59,494 nt of DNA from DATLBA01 sp035527275 (GTDB taxonomy: Bacteria; Planctomycetota; Phycisphaerae; FEN-1346): positions 1 to 59,494 of the forward strand of contig DATLBA010000062.1 in assembly GCA_035527275.1 (NCBI GenBank), in the 5' to 3' direction. The number at the start of each line of letters is the position of its first letter. The first letter of the stretch is position 1. The position numbers were made by a program, and so were the translations under genes. Positions 25,167 to 33,894 of this stretch are shown piece by piece. The notes under the pieces are model-generated. The model saw only the letters and a list, made by a program, of their open reading frames with translations. It was not told where the DNA came from and made no database searches.

Positions 25167-25799
25167 TTAGCGGCTGCAAAACTCGACGATCAGTTGCTCG
25201 TTGATCTGGAAGGAGATTTCGTCCCGTGTCGGCATGGCTTTGACCTCGCCTCGGAACTGCGCCGGGTCGGCCTCCAGCCACTGCGGGATCATGCGTCCCT
25301 CCCCCTCGCCGGCCCAGGATTGCACGAGATCGCGACTGGACTTGCGGTCGCGGATCTCGACCCGGTCGCCCGCGCGGACTTTTTGTCCGGGCATGTTGGT
25401 TCTCCTCCCGTTCAGAAGCACGTGACCGTGGGACACCAACTGGCGCGCCGCCCGTCGGCTGGGCGCGAATCCGAGGCGATACAGAACGTTGTCCAGGCGG
25501 CATTCCATCAGCACGAGGAGCCGCTCGCCGGTTGATCCTTTGCCGCGCGCCGCCTCCGCAAAGATTCGGCGGAATTGGCGCTCCAGAATGCCGTAGTATC
25601 GGCGCAATTTCTGTTTTTCGCGGAGCCGCAGACCGTATTCGCTAGGTCGGCGGCGGCGCCAAAAGTGCATGCCCGGCGGCTTGTTGCGCCACTGCTTCTC
25701 GATGGGGCACTTGGCGGTCTCACACCGCTCGCCTTTCAGGTACAACTTCATGCCGGCCCTTCGACATTGCCGGCAAACGGGTCCGGTGTATCGCGCCAT
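25167..25799 (-). CDS. rpsD: 30S ribosomal protein S4 (zinc form)
   Basis: Primary 16S rRNA binding protein, 210 residues. It keeps the zinc cysteines C9, C12, C26 and C31 (CRQC ... CETAKC), marking the C+ paralogue. The S4 RNA-binding domain is at RLDNVLYRLGFAPSRRAARQL with GHVLLNGRR. I chose the ATG giving MARYTGP; upstream codons run into the rpsK spacer. Confidence 0.97.
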   Translation of the reverse strand: MARYTGPVCRQCRRAGMKLYLKGERCETAKCPIEKQWRNKPPGMHFWRRRRPSEYGLRLREKQKLRRYYGILERQFRRIFAEAARGKGSTGERLLVLMECRLDNVLYRLGFAPSRRAARQLVSHGHVLLNGRRTNMPGQKVRAGDRVEIRDRKSSRDLVQSWAGEGEGRMIPQWLEADPAQFRGEVKAMPTRDEISFQINEQLIVEFCSR

Positions 25800-25828
25800 C
25801 CGATTCTTCCTCTCCATGTCCGCAGGGG

Positions 25829-26203
25829 TTAGACGCGCCTGCGTTTCCGCGGGCGGCATCCGTTATGCGGGATCGGGGTCACGTCCTCGATGCTGCTGAC
25901 CTTCAGGCCGGCGGCTTGAAGGGCCGTAACGGCCGACTCGCGGCCGCTGCCCGGACCCTTGACCTTGACCTCGACCTCGCGCATTCCCATTTTGATTGCC
26001 TTTTCCGCACACGCCTCGGCCGCGCGCTGGGCCGCAAACGGCGTGGACTTGCGGCTACCCTTGAATCCGATCGTGCCGGCCGAGCCCTGGCACAGGACGT
26101 TGCCGGACGGGTCGGTAATCGTCACCATGGTGTTGTTAAAGGTGGCCTTGACGTGCGCCACGCCCTTGGCCACGCTTCGTTTCGTTTTTCTTTTCTTCGC
26201 CAT
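25829..26203 (-). CDS. rpsK: 30S ribosomal protein S11
   Basis: S11 of 124 residues on the 30S platform. Conserved parts are AHVKATFNNTMVTITDPSGN, GFKGSRKSTPFAAQ and the end VTPIPHNGCRPRKRRRV. Lies between rpsM and rpsD in standard alpha-operon order. Confidence 0.98.
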   Translation of the reverse strand: MAKKRKTKRSVAKGVAHVKATFNNTMVTITDPSGNVLCQGSAGTIGFKGSRKSTPFAAQRAAEACAEKAIKMGMREVEVKVKGPGSGRESAVTALQAAGLKVSSIEDVTPIPHNGCRPRKRRRV

Positions 26204-26256
26204 TTTGTCTCCGCATTCACGCCACCCGGACCGGCGGCGGCTGTTCCCTCAAAGGG

Positions 26257-26640
26257 CTAATGGAGGTCCTTGACACCCTTCCTACCGGCGACGGTTTTGC
26301 GGGGTCCTTTGCGTGTCCGCGCATTAGTCCGGGTACGCTGGCCGCGTACCGGAAGCCCCCGCCGGTGCCTCAGGCCGCGATAGGAGCCGATGTCCCGGAG
26401 TCTGGCGACGTTCTGGAGCACCTGTCGCCGCAGCGCCCCTTCCACCACGTAACCCCGGTCGATGGCGGCAGCAATCCGGCCGACTTCATCTTCCGTCAGG
26501 TCCCGGGCCCGCCCGTTCGGATCGATTTGGGCTTCCTTGCAGATCTGAAGGGCCGACCTCCGTCCAATGCCGTGAATCCTTGTCAGTGCGCACCAGGTCG
26601 TCTTGTCACCGGGCACATCCACACCTGCGATACGGGGCAT
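26257..26640 (-). CDS. rpsM: 30S ribosomal protein S13
   Basis: S13 of 127 residues, head of the 30S subunit. Begins MPRIAGVDVPG, has the helix-two-turn-helix region ALTRIHGIGRRSALQI and the tail GLPVRGQRTRTNARTRKGPR that contacts P-site tRNA. Just 3 bases separate it from the rpmJ stop. Confidence 0.98.
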   Translation of the reverse strand: MPRIAGVDVPGDKTTWCALTRIHGIGRRSALQICKEAQIDPNGRARDLTEDEVGRIAAAIDRGYVVEGALRRQVLQNVARLRDIGSYRGLRHRRGLPVRGQRTRTNARTRKGPRKTVAGRKGVKDLH

Positions 26641-26643
26641 ACC

Positions 26644-26778
26644 TTACCTCCTTGCCTTCGCCTTCGTGCGTTGGCGCTGTTTGTGGCGCGGGTTGGTGCA
26701 AATAACGCGCACGACGCCGCGGCGTCTGATGACCTTACAGTTTTCGCAAATGCGCTTAACACTGCTCCGAACTTTCAT
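26644..26778 (-). CDS. rpmJ: 50S ribosomal protein L36
   Basis: A 44-residue L36: MKVRSSVKRICENCKVIRRR then GVVRVICTNPRHKQRQ. The zinc ligands C11, C14, C27 and H32 are present. It is about seven residues longer than usual owing to a basic tail. It sits between infA and rpsM, the usual place. Confidence 0.95.
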   Translation of the reverse strand: MKVRSSVKRICENCKVIRRRGVVRVICTNPRHKQRQRTKAKARR

Positions 26779-26826
26779 CGCCAGAGCGCCTCTCTTTGCT
26801 CCACCCCAGGCCGGGCCGAACGCCGG

Positions 26827-27042
26827 TCAGCCCGTGCGATACGTAATCCGCCCTCTGGAAAGGTCATAGGGCGACAACTCGACCGTCACCCGGTCGCCCG
26901 GCAGGATGCGAATATAATGCATCCGCATCCGCCCCGAAACGTGTGCCAGCACCTCGTGCCCGTTCTCCAGTCTCACACGGAACACCGCGCTGGGCAGCGC
27001 TTCGGTCACCTCCCCTTCCATTCGGATGACGTCCTTGGCCAT
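26827..27042 (-). CDS. infA: Translation initiation factor IF-1
   Basis: IF-1 of 71 residues, a single OB-fold protein blocking the A site during initiation. Begins MAKDVIRMEGEVTEALP and contains HVSGRMRMHYIRILPGDRV and SPYDLSRGRITYR, all diagnostic. Nine bases after map. Confidence 0.98.
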   Translation of the reverse strand: MAKDVIRMEGEVTEALPSAVFRVRLENGHEVLAHVSGRMRMHYIRILPGDRVTVELSPYDLSRGRITYRTG

Positions 27043-27051
27043 GTCTCGGAC

Positions 27052-27849
27052 TTATCCTCCCTTTGGAACCGTCTCAACCCGCGTCAAGGGCTCCGCCCCG
27101 TCTCGACGGACGACAAAAGTATCCTCAAAATGGGCACATGGCCGACCGTCGGCAGTCGCCACCGTCCACCCGTCGTCTTTCTCGCGGACGGCGTGTCCGC
27201 CGAGGTTCACCATCGGTTCGACGGCCATCGTCATCCCCTCAATCAAGATCCAGTCGTTCCGCAACAGGTCGCGGCTGACGAAGTTCGGCACCTTGGGTTC
27301 TTCCCACATATGGCGGCCGATTCCGTGGCCGACGTAATCGGTCACGATCGAAAACCCGGCCCGCCGGACGAGGTCCTCGATCCGGCTCGCCACAGCCGAC
27401 CACAAGACGCCCGCCCGCGCTTCGGTGCGAACGATCTCGAGCGTCTCGGCCGTCACCTCCAGCAACTTCCGAACACGGTCCGGAACGCGCCCGACGGCAA
27501 AGGTCCGGGCGGCGTCGGCACACCAGCCTTCCTGCTTGACACCGACGTCCACCGAGATGATGTCGCCCTCGGCGATCTTCCGCGGCCCGGGGATGCCGTG
27601 AACCAGTTCCTCGTTCAGCGAGACACAGATGTTCCCGGGATATAACCGTCCGTCGCGCGGATGCGGCTGGCCCAGGAACAGGCTCGTGGCGCCCGGCTCG
27701 CGTATGATCCGCACGGCCTCGCGGTCCAGTTCGGCGGTCGTGACGCCCGGCCGGGCCATCTCCTCCAGCCGCTCCAGCACCTTCGCCACGGTCCGGCCGG
27801 CCCGCCTCATGTGCTCAATCGCCTCGGCACTCTTCGGACGGATGGCCAT
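27052..27849 (-). CDS. map: Methionine aminopeptidase, type I
   Basis: Removes N-terminal methionine from nascent proteins. The 265-residue type Ia enzyme has the first metal-binding Asp in ISVDVGV, the histidine motif GHGIGRHMWEEPKVPNF, and metal-binding glutamates in GMTMAVEPMV and the final EDTFVVRRDGAE. Placed between adk and infA as in many spc operons. Confidence 0.97.
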   Translation of the reverse strand: MAIRPKSAEAIEHMRRAGRTVAKVLERLEEMARPGVTTAELDREAVRIIREPGATSLFLGQPHPRDGRLYPGNICVSLNEELVHGIPGPRKIAEGDIISVDVGVKQEGWCADAARTFAVGRVPDRVRKLLEVTAETLEIVRTEARAGVLWSAVASRIEDLVRRAGFSIVTDYVGHGIGRHMWEEPKVPNFVSRDLLRNDWILIEGMTMAVEPMVNLGGHAVREKDDGWTVATADGRPCAHFEDTFVVRRDGAEPLTRVETVPKGG

Positions 27850-27852
27850 GGC

Positions 27853-28518
27853 TCAACCGGGTCGGGTGCCCTTGACAGTTTTCAGTTGTTCAAAGAGCCT
27901 CGCCCCGACTTCGTCCGGGGTTCCCTCGCCGCCGACGCGCACGAGCAATCCGCGGCGTTCGTAATAATCCACCAGCGGTGCGGTCTGGCGCTCGTACGTC
28001 ACCAGGCGCTGCCGCACCGTTTCCGGCTCATCGTCGTCACGCTGGACCAGCGCGGCGCCACAGGATTCACACCGTCCGCCTGCGGGCGGCGGAATATGTT
28101 CCACATGGTATGACCGCCCGCATTTTGGACAGACCCGCCGGCCGCCCATCCGCTCGACAATCACCTCCGCATCCAGATCGAGATAAATCACGGCGTCGAG
28201 TTTCGTCTCCGACGCTTCGAGCACCTCGTCCATCGCCTCGGCCTGGCCCTCGGTCCGAGGAAATCCGTCGAGGACCCAGCCTTCGCGGCAATCGTCCTCG
28301 GCCAAACGCGAGGCCACCGCCCTGGTTGTCACGTCGTCCGGCACCAGGTTGCCGGATTCCAGATACGAGCGTATCTGCCGCCCGAGCGGGGTGTCGCGGT
28401 CGATTTCGCCGCGGAAGATGTCACCGCTCGACACGTGCGGCACGCCGTATGCAACGGCCACCGCCTTGGCCTGCGTCCCCTTCCCCGCCCCCGGGGGTCC
28501 CAGAAAAACGAGTCGCAC
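27853..28518 (-). CDS. adk: Adenylate kinase (zinc lid type)
   Basis: Interconverts ATP + AMP and 2 ADP. The 221-residue protein has the P-loop GPPGAGKGTQA, the AMP-binding SSGDIFR and DGFPRTEGQAEAM, and a long lid with four cysteines (CPKC ... CESC) that would bind zinc, as in Gram-positive-type enzymes. Follows secY by 17 bases; map follows 3 bases later. Confidence 0.97.
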   Translation of the reverse strand: MRLVFLGPPGAGKGTQAKAVAVAYGVPHVSSGDIFRGEIDRDTPLGRQIRSYLESGNLVPDDVTTRAVASRLAEDDCREGWVLDGFPRTEGQAEAMDEVLEASETKLDAVIYLDLDAEVIVERMGGRRVCPKCGRSYHVEHIPPPAGGRCESCGAALVQRDDDEPETVRQRLVTYERQTAPLVDYYERRGLLVRVGGEGTPDEVGARLFEQLKTVKGTRPG

Positions 28519-28535
28519 GCTTCCGTCCCCCGCGG

Positions 28536-29912
28536 CTAACCTCGTCGTCCTCGCACCCGACCTTCCGCCAGGAACCCTTCATAATGGCGCATAATCAGGT
28601 GCGACTCGATGCGCTGGACCAAATCCAACGCGACACTGACGATAATCAGAAGCCCCGTGCCGCCCAAAAAGCCGGTGACGAGCATGCTCACACCCGTCTG
28701 CATGCTGACGACGATCGGCAGGATGGCGACGAAGGCCAGGAACCCGGCGCCGACATACGTGATTCGGTTCATGACCCGTTCCATGTACTCGGCCGTTCGC
28801 CTGCCGGGACGCATGCCGGGGATGAAACTTCCCCAATCGCGCAGATTGTCAGCCATCTCGCGGGGCTGAAACTGAATCGCGGTCCAGAAATAGCAGAACA
28901 GATAAATTAGGGCGACATAGACCAGAATGCGCACGGGGCTATCCATCCGGAAGGCGGCCGTCAGTTCCACTGTGAAGGCGTTGTTCCACCAGCCCCGGAG
29001 CGCGTCGAACAGATACATCGGGAGCATCAGAAGGCTGGAGGCGAAGATGACTGGGATCACGCCGGCCTGATTGACACGAAGCGGCAGATACTGGCGCTGG
29101 CCGCCATAGATCCGCCGGCCGCGCGTGTGCTTCGCCTGCTGGATCGGAATCCGGCGTTGGGCCTGCGTGATTAGGACCACCCCGAGGATAATCGCCACGA
29201 ACATCGCCCCCAGGAGCATCACGGTTTCGATGCCGATCCTGTCGGATGCGTCGAAGGCACGGAACTCGAGCGTCGCGTTCTGCCTCAGATAACCCGCCAC
29301 GGCCGGCAGTCGGTCCACGATGCCGGCCATGATGATGAGGCTGATGCCGTTGCCGATGCCGAACTCGTCCACCAGTTCCCCCAGCCACATCAGGAAAATC
29401 GTGCCGCCCGTCATCGCCGTGATGCAGACGAAATAGTAGAGGACGGAACTATCGATGCCTCGCCACCCCGTCGGGCCGTAACTATTGTTCGCAGAGGTGA
29501 TAAACGACGCCTGAATCACGCACAGCAGGACCGTCAGGTAGCGGGTGTATTCGTTGATTTTTCGGCGTCCGGTTTCTCCCTCCTTGGCCAGGCGTTCCAG
29601 CGATGGAACCGCCTGGGTCATCAACTGCAGAATAATCGAGGCGCTGATGTAGGGCATGATGCCGAGGGCAAAGAGGAACGGCTGAAAACTTCCGCCCGTA
29701 ATCCGCGCGATGAAGTTCAGATAGTCGGCCAGGCCGCCGCCACCTTCGCCGACCTGCCCTTCCCTCGCCAGTAGGTTGTCCAGATACTCGGCGTGCGTGC
29801 CCGGAATCGGGATATACGAGCCGAGCCGGAAGACGGCGATGATCGCCAGTGTGAAGAGGATCTTCCGGCGCAACTCGGGAATCTTGAAGACGTTGAGCAG
29901 GGACCGGATCAC
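28536..29912 (-). CDS. secY: Preprotein translocase subunit SecY
   Basis: Central channel of the Sec translocon, 458 residues with ten transmembrane helices. Signatures are GSYIPIPGT, GIMPYISASIILQL, GETGRRKINEYTRYLT, GIGNGISLIIMAGI and the cytoplasmic loop RRIPIQQAKHTRGRR. The start is a GTG overlapping the rplO stop (GTGA), so the two are translationally coupled. Confidence 0.97.
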   Translation of the reverse strand: MIRSLLNVFKIPELRRKILFTLAIIAVFRLGSYIPIPGTHAEYLDNLLAREGQVGEGGGGLADYLNFIARITGGSFQPFLFALGIMPYISASIILQLMTQAVPSLERLAKEGETGRRKINEYTRYLTVLLCVIQASFITSANNSYGPTGWRGIDSSVLYYFVCITAMTGGTIFLMWLGELVDEFGIGNGISLIIMAGIVDRLPAVAGYLRQNATLEFRAFDASDRIGIETVMLLGAMFVAIILGVVLITQAQRRIPIQQAKHTRGRRIYGGQRQYLPLRVNQAGVIPVIFASSLLMLPMYLFDALRGWWNNAFTVELTAAFRMDSPVRILVYVALIYLFCYFWTAIQFQPREMADNLRDWGSFIPGMRPGRRTAEYMERVMNRITYVGAGFLAFVAILPIVVSMQTGVSMLVTGFLGGTGLLIIVSVALDLVQRIESHLIMRHYEGFLAEGRVRGRRG

Positions 29913-30358
29913 GCTTCGATCACCTCCGCCTGGCCGCCCGCTTTCGCAATCTTCTCCATCGCGCCCGTGCTGAACGCATGGGCCCGGACCGTCAGCGCCT
30001 TGGTCAATTCGCCCTTGCCCAGGACCTTGAGCCGGAAAAGGCGGCCCTTCACCAGGCCCGCCTCCCGCAGTTCCTTCGGCCCCACGTTGGTTCCTTTGCG
30101 AAAACGGTTCAGGTCCTTGACATTCACGACGTGAACGGGTGTGGCAAAGGGGGCATTGGAAAACCCGCGCTTCGGCAGCCGGCGGAACAGGGGCATCTGG
30201 CCGCCTTCGTAGGTCGGTCGGTGGGACCAGCCCGCGCGGGCTCCTGCGCCTTTGTGGCCGCGTCCGCTCGTCTTGCCGTGGCCGGAGCCAATGCCCCGGC
30301 CGACGCGCTTGCGCCCAGAGTGCCGCTTGCCGCTCTTTTTCACGTCCGTCAGGTTCAC
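29909..30358 (-). CDS. rplO: 50S ribosomal protein L15
   Basis: L15 of 149 residues. The glycine-rich N-terminus KRVGRGIGSGHGKTSGRGHKG and the GGQMPLFRRLPKRGFSN segment are characteristic. It overlaps rpsE by 4 bases; rpmD, usually between these two, is absent. Confidence 0.97.
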   Translation of the reverse strand: MNLTDVKKSGKRHSGRKRVGRGIGSGHGKTSGRGHKGAGARAGWSHRPTYEGGQMPLFRRLPKRGFSNAPFATPVHVVNVKDLNRFRKGTNVGPKELREAGLVKGRLFRLKVLGKGELTKALTVRAHAFSTGAMEKIAKAGGQAEVIEA

Positions 30359-30924
30359 GTCGCCTGCCCTTTATCCGCCTCCGCCTCGGCCGGTTCACTC
30401 TCGGCCGCCAGCGCCGGCACGAGTTCCTCGAGCGGGACCCCGCGCAGCCGCGACACCTCCTTCGCGTCCTTCAGCCGCTCAAGTCCATTCATCACGGCCT
30501 TGACGAGGTTAACGGCATTGTTGCTGCCGAGGGATTTCGTCAGGATGTTACGAATGCCGACCATCTGGCAGACGGCCCGCACGCCGCTGCCCGCAATCAC
30601 GCCCGTGCCGTGCCCCGCTGGACGCATGTACACCTGCGCGGCACCGAAATGCCCGATCACCTCGTGGGGGATGGTATCGCCCTTAAGGGAAATCTGTTTC
30701 AGGTTCTTCCCGGCTTCGGCGACGGCTTTTTCGATAGCCAGGGGTGTATCGGTCGCCTTGCCATAGCCGATGCCGACCCGCCCGCGGCGGTCGCCGACGA
30801 CGACCAGCGCGCTGATGCTGAACCGCCGCCCCCCCTTGACGACCTTGACTGTCCGATTCGTCGCGACGACGGTTTCCTGCAGTTCTCCGGTGCCGCCGAA
30901 AAATTTATCCCGCTTGGTTGCCAC
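30355..30924 (-). CDS. rpsE: 30S ribosomal protein S5
   Basis: S5 of 189 residues, important for decoding fidelity. The dsRNA-binding domain has VVKGGRRFSISALVVVGDRRGRVGIGYGKA and the C-terminal domain has AGHGTGVIAGSGVRAVCQMVGI. A GTG start with GGAGGAAC upstream fits the conserved N-terminus. The C-terminal tail is acidic and Ala/Glu-rich. Confidence 0.97.
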   Translation of the reverse strand: MATKRDKFFGGTGELQETVVATNRTVKVVKGGRRFSISALVVVGDRRGRVGIGYGKATDTPLAIEKAVAEAGKNLKQISLKGDTIPHEVIGHFGAAQVYMRPAGHGTGVIAGSGVRAVCQMVGIRNILTKSLGSNNAVNLVKAVMNGLERLKDAKEVSRLRGVPLEELVPALAAESEPAEAEADKGQAT

Positions 30925-30953
30925 GCGCTTTGTTCCTCCAAACCAGCATCGCG

Positions 30954-31322
30954 CTAAAACTGGAGTCCGCCCTTGCGTGCGGCTTCGGCAAACGCCTTGA
31001 TGCGGCCGTGATACTTTCGCCCGCCGCGGTCGAAAGAGACCCTCTTGACACTGGCCTTCTTGGCCCGTTCGGCCAGCAGGGCGCCCACCTTGGCGGCGGC
31101 CTCGCAATTGCCCGTCTGCTTGAGCGTCTTGCGGAGGGGTTCGCTGAGCGTGCTGGCGGAAACCAGCGTCCGCCCTGCCATGTCGTCAATCACCTGCGCG
31201 CCGAGATGCTTCAGGCTGCGATAGACGCACAGGCGCGGCTGGTCCGGGGTCCCCTCGACCTTCTTGCGCACCCGCCGGTGTCGCCGTTTCAAGCGTGCCC
31301 GTTTTTGCGCCGCATCTATCAT
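30954..31322 (-). CDS. rplR: 50S ribosomal protein L18
   Basis: 5S rRNA-binding protein, 122 residues. Contains RRHRRVRKKVEGTPDQPRL, then CVYRSLKHLGAQVIDD and the end FDRGGRKYHGRIKAFAEAAR. I chose the ATG giving MIDAAQKRARLK; upstream codons belong to the rplF spacer and antisense frame. Confidence 0.97.
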   Translation of the reverse strand: MIDAAQKRARLKRRHRRVRKKVEGTPDQPRLCVYRSLKHLGAQVIDDMAGRTLVSASTLSEPLRKTLKQTGNCEAAAKVGALLAERAKKASVKRVSFDRGGRKYHGRIKAFAEAARKGGLQF

Positions 31323-31362
31323 TGCGGTCGAAGTTCCTCTGTCCAGCGTCCTGCGGGTCCGA

Positions 31363-31944
31363 TTATGTGGCACCACCCCCGACGAACGTTTTGCCTGCTT
31401 TGCGGCGAATCTGCTCGCCCGCGTAGCGGAAGCCCTTGCCCTGATACGGCTCCGGCGGCCGCAGATGCCGGACCTCGGCGGCGAATTCGCCCACCAGTTG
31501 CTTGTCGCACCCGCGGACAACCATCACGGCCGGCGTATCGTTGCCCCGCGTGCTCGGCGTCTCGACCACCACCTCCAGGGCCTCGGGGATGGTTTTCTCA
31601 ATCGGTTGGGCAAGGCCGCAATGGATCACCAGTTTCTTGCCCTGCACACCGAGCGAGAAGCCTGTCCCGTACAGTTCTATCCGCCGCTCGTATCCTTCCG
31701 TCACCCCCTTGACCATGTTGGCAATCAGGGCGCGCGTCAGGCCGTGCAAGGACCGATGGCGGCGCTGGTCACTGGGGCGCTGGACCGTAATCCGCCGCTC
31801 GCCTTCGTCAAAAGCCACCGTCATGTCACGGTCGAAGGTCCAGTCGAGTCCGCCCTTGGGGCCTTCGACGCTGATGGTGTTCCCCTTGACGGTCACGTTG
31901 ACCTTTTCGGGCACAGGAACCGGTTGTTTGCCGATTCGGGACAT
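31363..31944 (-). CDS. rplF: 50S ribosomal protein L6
   Basis: L6 of 193 residues near the sarcin-ricin loop. Starts MSRIGKQPVPVPEKVNVTV, with KGPKGGL in the first domain and the end of the second domain at EPYQGKGFRYAGEQIRRKAGKT. A short gap then leads to rplR. Confidence 0.97.
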   Translation of the reverse strand: MSRIGKQPVPVPEKVNVTVKGNTISVEGPKGGLDWTFDRDMTVAFDEGERRITVQRPSDQRRHRSLHGLTRALIANMVKGVTEGYERRIELYGTGFSLGVQGKKLVIHCGLAQPIEKTIPEALEVVVETPSTRGNDTPAVMVVRGCDKQLVGEFAAEVRHLRPPEPYQGKGFRYAGEQIRRKAGKTFVGGGAT

Positions 31945-31977
31945 CCGATTTTCACCTTTTCGTTCGGCCGCTGTTTT

Positions 31978-32373
31978 CTACCACACGGTGCACAGCAACT
32001 CGCCGCCGACGTTCAGCCGCCGGGCCTGCCGGTCGCTGATGATGCCTTCCGGGGTCGAATAGATTGCCACGCCGAGGCCACCCAGGACCGGCGTGATTTC
32101 GTCGGCCTTTTTGTAAACGCGTCGGCTCGTTTTGCTTTCACGCCGCAGGTGCGTGACGATCATCTCCCCGTCGGGCCCGTACTTCAGGTGGACCCGCATC
32201 ACGCCCTGCTTTCCATCGTCAATCACATCCACGTCCCGGATATAGCCCTCCGCGCGCAGGACAGCGAGGATACCCCGGCAGACCTTCGACGCGGGGACAT
32301 CCACGGTGCCCTTGCGCCGCTGGAGTCCGTTGCGAATGCGGGTCAGCATGTCGGCGATGGGGTCGTTGGTCAT
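31978..32373 (-). CDS. rpsH: 30S ribosomal protein S8
   Basis: S8 of 131 residues, a primary 16S rRNA binder. Begins MTNDPIADMLTRIRNGLQ and ends GIISDRQARRLNVGGELLCTVW. In E. coli it also represses the spc operon. The ATG with a GGAGAAA site was chosen. Confidence 0.97.
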   Translation of the reverse strand: MTNDPIADMLTRIRNGLQRRKGTVDVPASKVCRGILAVLRAEGYIRDVDVIDDGKQGVMRVHLKYGPDGEMIVTHLRRESKTSRRVYKKADEITPVLGGLGVAIYSTPEGIISDRQARRLNVGGELLCTVW

Positions 32374-32396
32374 CGCCCTTATTTCTCCTTCGCCAT

Positions 32397-32582
32397 TTAC
32401 CAGGAGGCCTTGCGAACGCCGGGAATCCGTCCCTGGAGCGCCAGTCTGCGGAAACAGATGCGGCAGACGCTGAACTTGCGGTACACGCCGCGGCGCCGGC
32501 CGCACAGTTCGCAACGCCGGACTCGCCGCGTCGCAAACTTCGGCTCGCGATTCGCACGATTCCTTTGTGCCTTCGTTGTCAT
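32397..32582 (-). CDS. rpsN: 30S ribosomal protein S14 type Z
   Basis: Short zinc-binding S14 of 61 residues, with two Cys pairs (CELC and CRIC) and the end LALQGRIPGVRKASW. The zinc ribbon form is the C+ type. Lies between rplE and rpsH. Confidence 0.97.
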   Translation of the reverse strand: MTTKAQRNRANREPKFATRRVRRCELCGRRRGVYRKFSVCRICFRRLALQGRIPGVRKASW

Positions 32583-32595
32583 GCACTCTCCGCCA

Positions 32596-33147
32596 TCATC
32601 CGCCGTCATGCCGGAATGGAAATCCGAAGCCTTCCAGCAGAAACCGGGACTCCTCGTCCGACCGGCTGTTCTTGACCACGATCGTAATGTTCATCCCCTG
32701 CTGGTACTTGACGTCGTCCACCCGGATTTCCGGGAAAACCAGTTGCTCGCTGAGGCCCAGCGAATAGTTGCCTCGCCCGTCGAACGACGCGGGGTCCAGC
32801 CCCCGGAAGTCGCGAACCCGCGGGATGGCCAGGTTAATCAGCCGGTCGAGAAACTCGTACATCTGCCGGCCGCGCAGCGTCACCATCGCGCCGACCATCA
32901 CGCCCTGGCGAACGTGAAAGGCCGCAACGCTCTTCTTCGCTTTCGTCAAGACAGGGCGCTGGCCCGTCAGGGTTGCCAGGTCCTTGACGGCGGCCTCGAT
33001 GCGCTTCGGCTCGTCGCTTGACTTGCCCAGGCCCATCGAGACGACAATTTTTTCGAGCCGGGGCAGGCTGAGGACGTTCCGCCGCCCCAGTTTCTCCTGG
33101 AGCGAGGGGACGATCGTCTCGCGGTAGCGTTCGAGCAATCGCGGCAT
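32596..33147 (-). CDS. rplE: 50S ribosomal protein L5
   Basis: L5 of 183 residues, contacting 5S rRNA and P-site tRNA. Conserved parts are LPRLEKIVVSMGLG, GQRPVLTKAKKSVAAFHVRQG, ALPRVRDFRGL-like residues and the end GFGFPF. Standard position after rplX. Confidence 0.97.
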   Translation of the reverse strand: MPRLLERYRETIVPSLQEKLGRRNVLSLPRLEKIVVSMGLGKSSDEPKRIEAAVKDLATLTGQRPVLTKAKKSVAAFHVRQGVMVGAMVTLRGRQMYEFLDRLINLAIPRVRDFRGLDPASFDGRGNYSLGLSEQLVFPEIRVDDVKYQQGMNITIVVKNSRSDEESRFLLEGFGFPFRHDGG

Positions 33148-33153
33148 TCTCTT

Positions 33154-33471
33154 TTATAACTCCCCTAAGGATGCGCCGCACTGCCTGCAGAACCGGTGCT
33201 TCTTGCCATTCTCGCTTTTTCGGAAGCCGACGCGTGAGGCCTTGTCGCACTTGGGACAAACGGGAAGCAAGTTCGACAGCCGTAGCGGCGCCTCAATCTC
33301 AAGCCGCCCGCCCTGCGGGTTCTTCCGCGACCGGCGCAGATGCCGGTACACCCGGTTGACGCCCTCGACGATGGCGCAGCCTTTCTTCGGGTCCACGCGG
33401 AGGACGCGGCCGCGCGCGCCCTTGTCGTCGCCGGTGGTCACCTCCACCGTATCGTCGCGTCGAACATTCAT
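33154..33471 (-). CDS. rplX: 50S ribosomal protein L24 with zinc ribbon
   Basis: L24 of 105 residues. A KOW motif lies at the N-terminus (TGDDKGARGRVLRVDPKKG), followed by a C-terminal zinc ribbon with CPKC and CRQC. The ribbon version occurs in several phyla; E. coli lacks it. Confidence 0.97.
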   Translation of the reverse strand: MNVRRDDTVEVTTGDDKGARGRVLRVDPKKGCAIVEGVNRVYRHLRRSRKNPQGGRLEIEAPLRLSNLLPVCPKCDKASRVGFRKSENGKKHRFCRQCGASLGEL

Positions 33472-33489
33472 CGTGCGTCCTGCTTCCTT

Positions 33490-33876
33490 TCAGACAACCT
33501 CACCGGCAAGTGAGACGATCCGCATGTACCGCTTGTTACGCAGTTCCCGCGCCACGGCGCCGAAAATGCGGGTCCCGCGCGGGTTGCCGTCCTTGTCAAT
33601 CAGCACGACCGCATTGCGGTCGAAACGGACGAACGATCCGTCCAGCCGCCGCGTCGGATAACGCGTTCGGACAACCACGCACCGGCATACCTCGCCTTTC
33701 TTGGCCTCGCCTCCGGCCGTCGCCTTCTGGACCGAGGCGATGACGACGTCGCCGACACCGGCCGTCTTCCGGGCGTGGCCGCGGCGGCGGGTCGATCCGC
33801 CGAGCACCTGGATGACCCGGACGGTCCTGGCGCCGGTGTTGTCCGCCACGTCGAGGATGCTCTGCATCTGGATCAT
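33490..33876 (-). CDS. rplN: 50S ribosomal protein L14
   Basis: L14 of 128 residues, at the 30S interface. Signature MIQMQSILDVADNTGAR with a KKGEVCRCVVVRT strand and RFDRNAVVLIDKDGNPRGTRIFG. Some residues added after KTAGVGDVVIASVQ are within normal variation. Confidence 0.97.
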   Translation of the reverse strand: MIQMQSILDVADNTGARTVRVIQVLGGSTRRRGHARKTAGVGDVVIASVQKATAGGEAKKGEVCRCVVVRTRYPTRRLDGSFVRFDRNAVVLIDKDGNPRGTRIFGAVARELRNKRYMRIVSLAGEVV

Positions 33877-33894
33877 CGCGCCGGTCCCTTCAGC

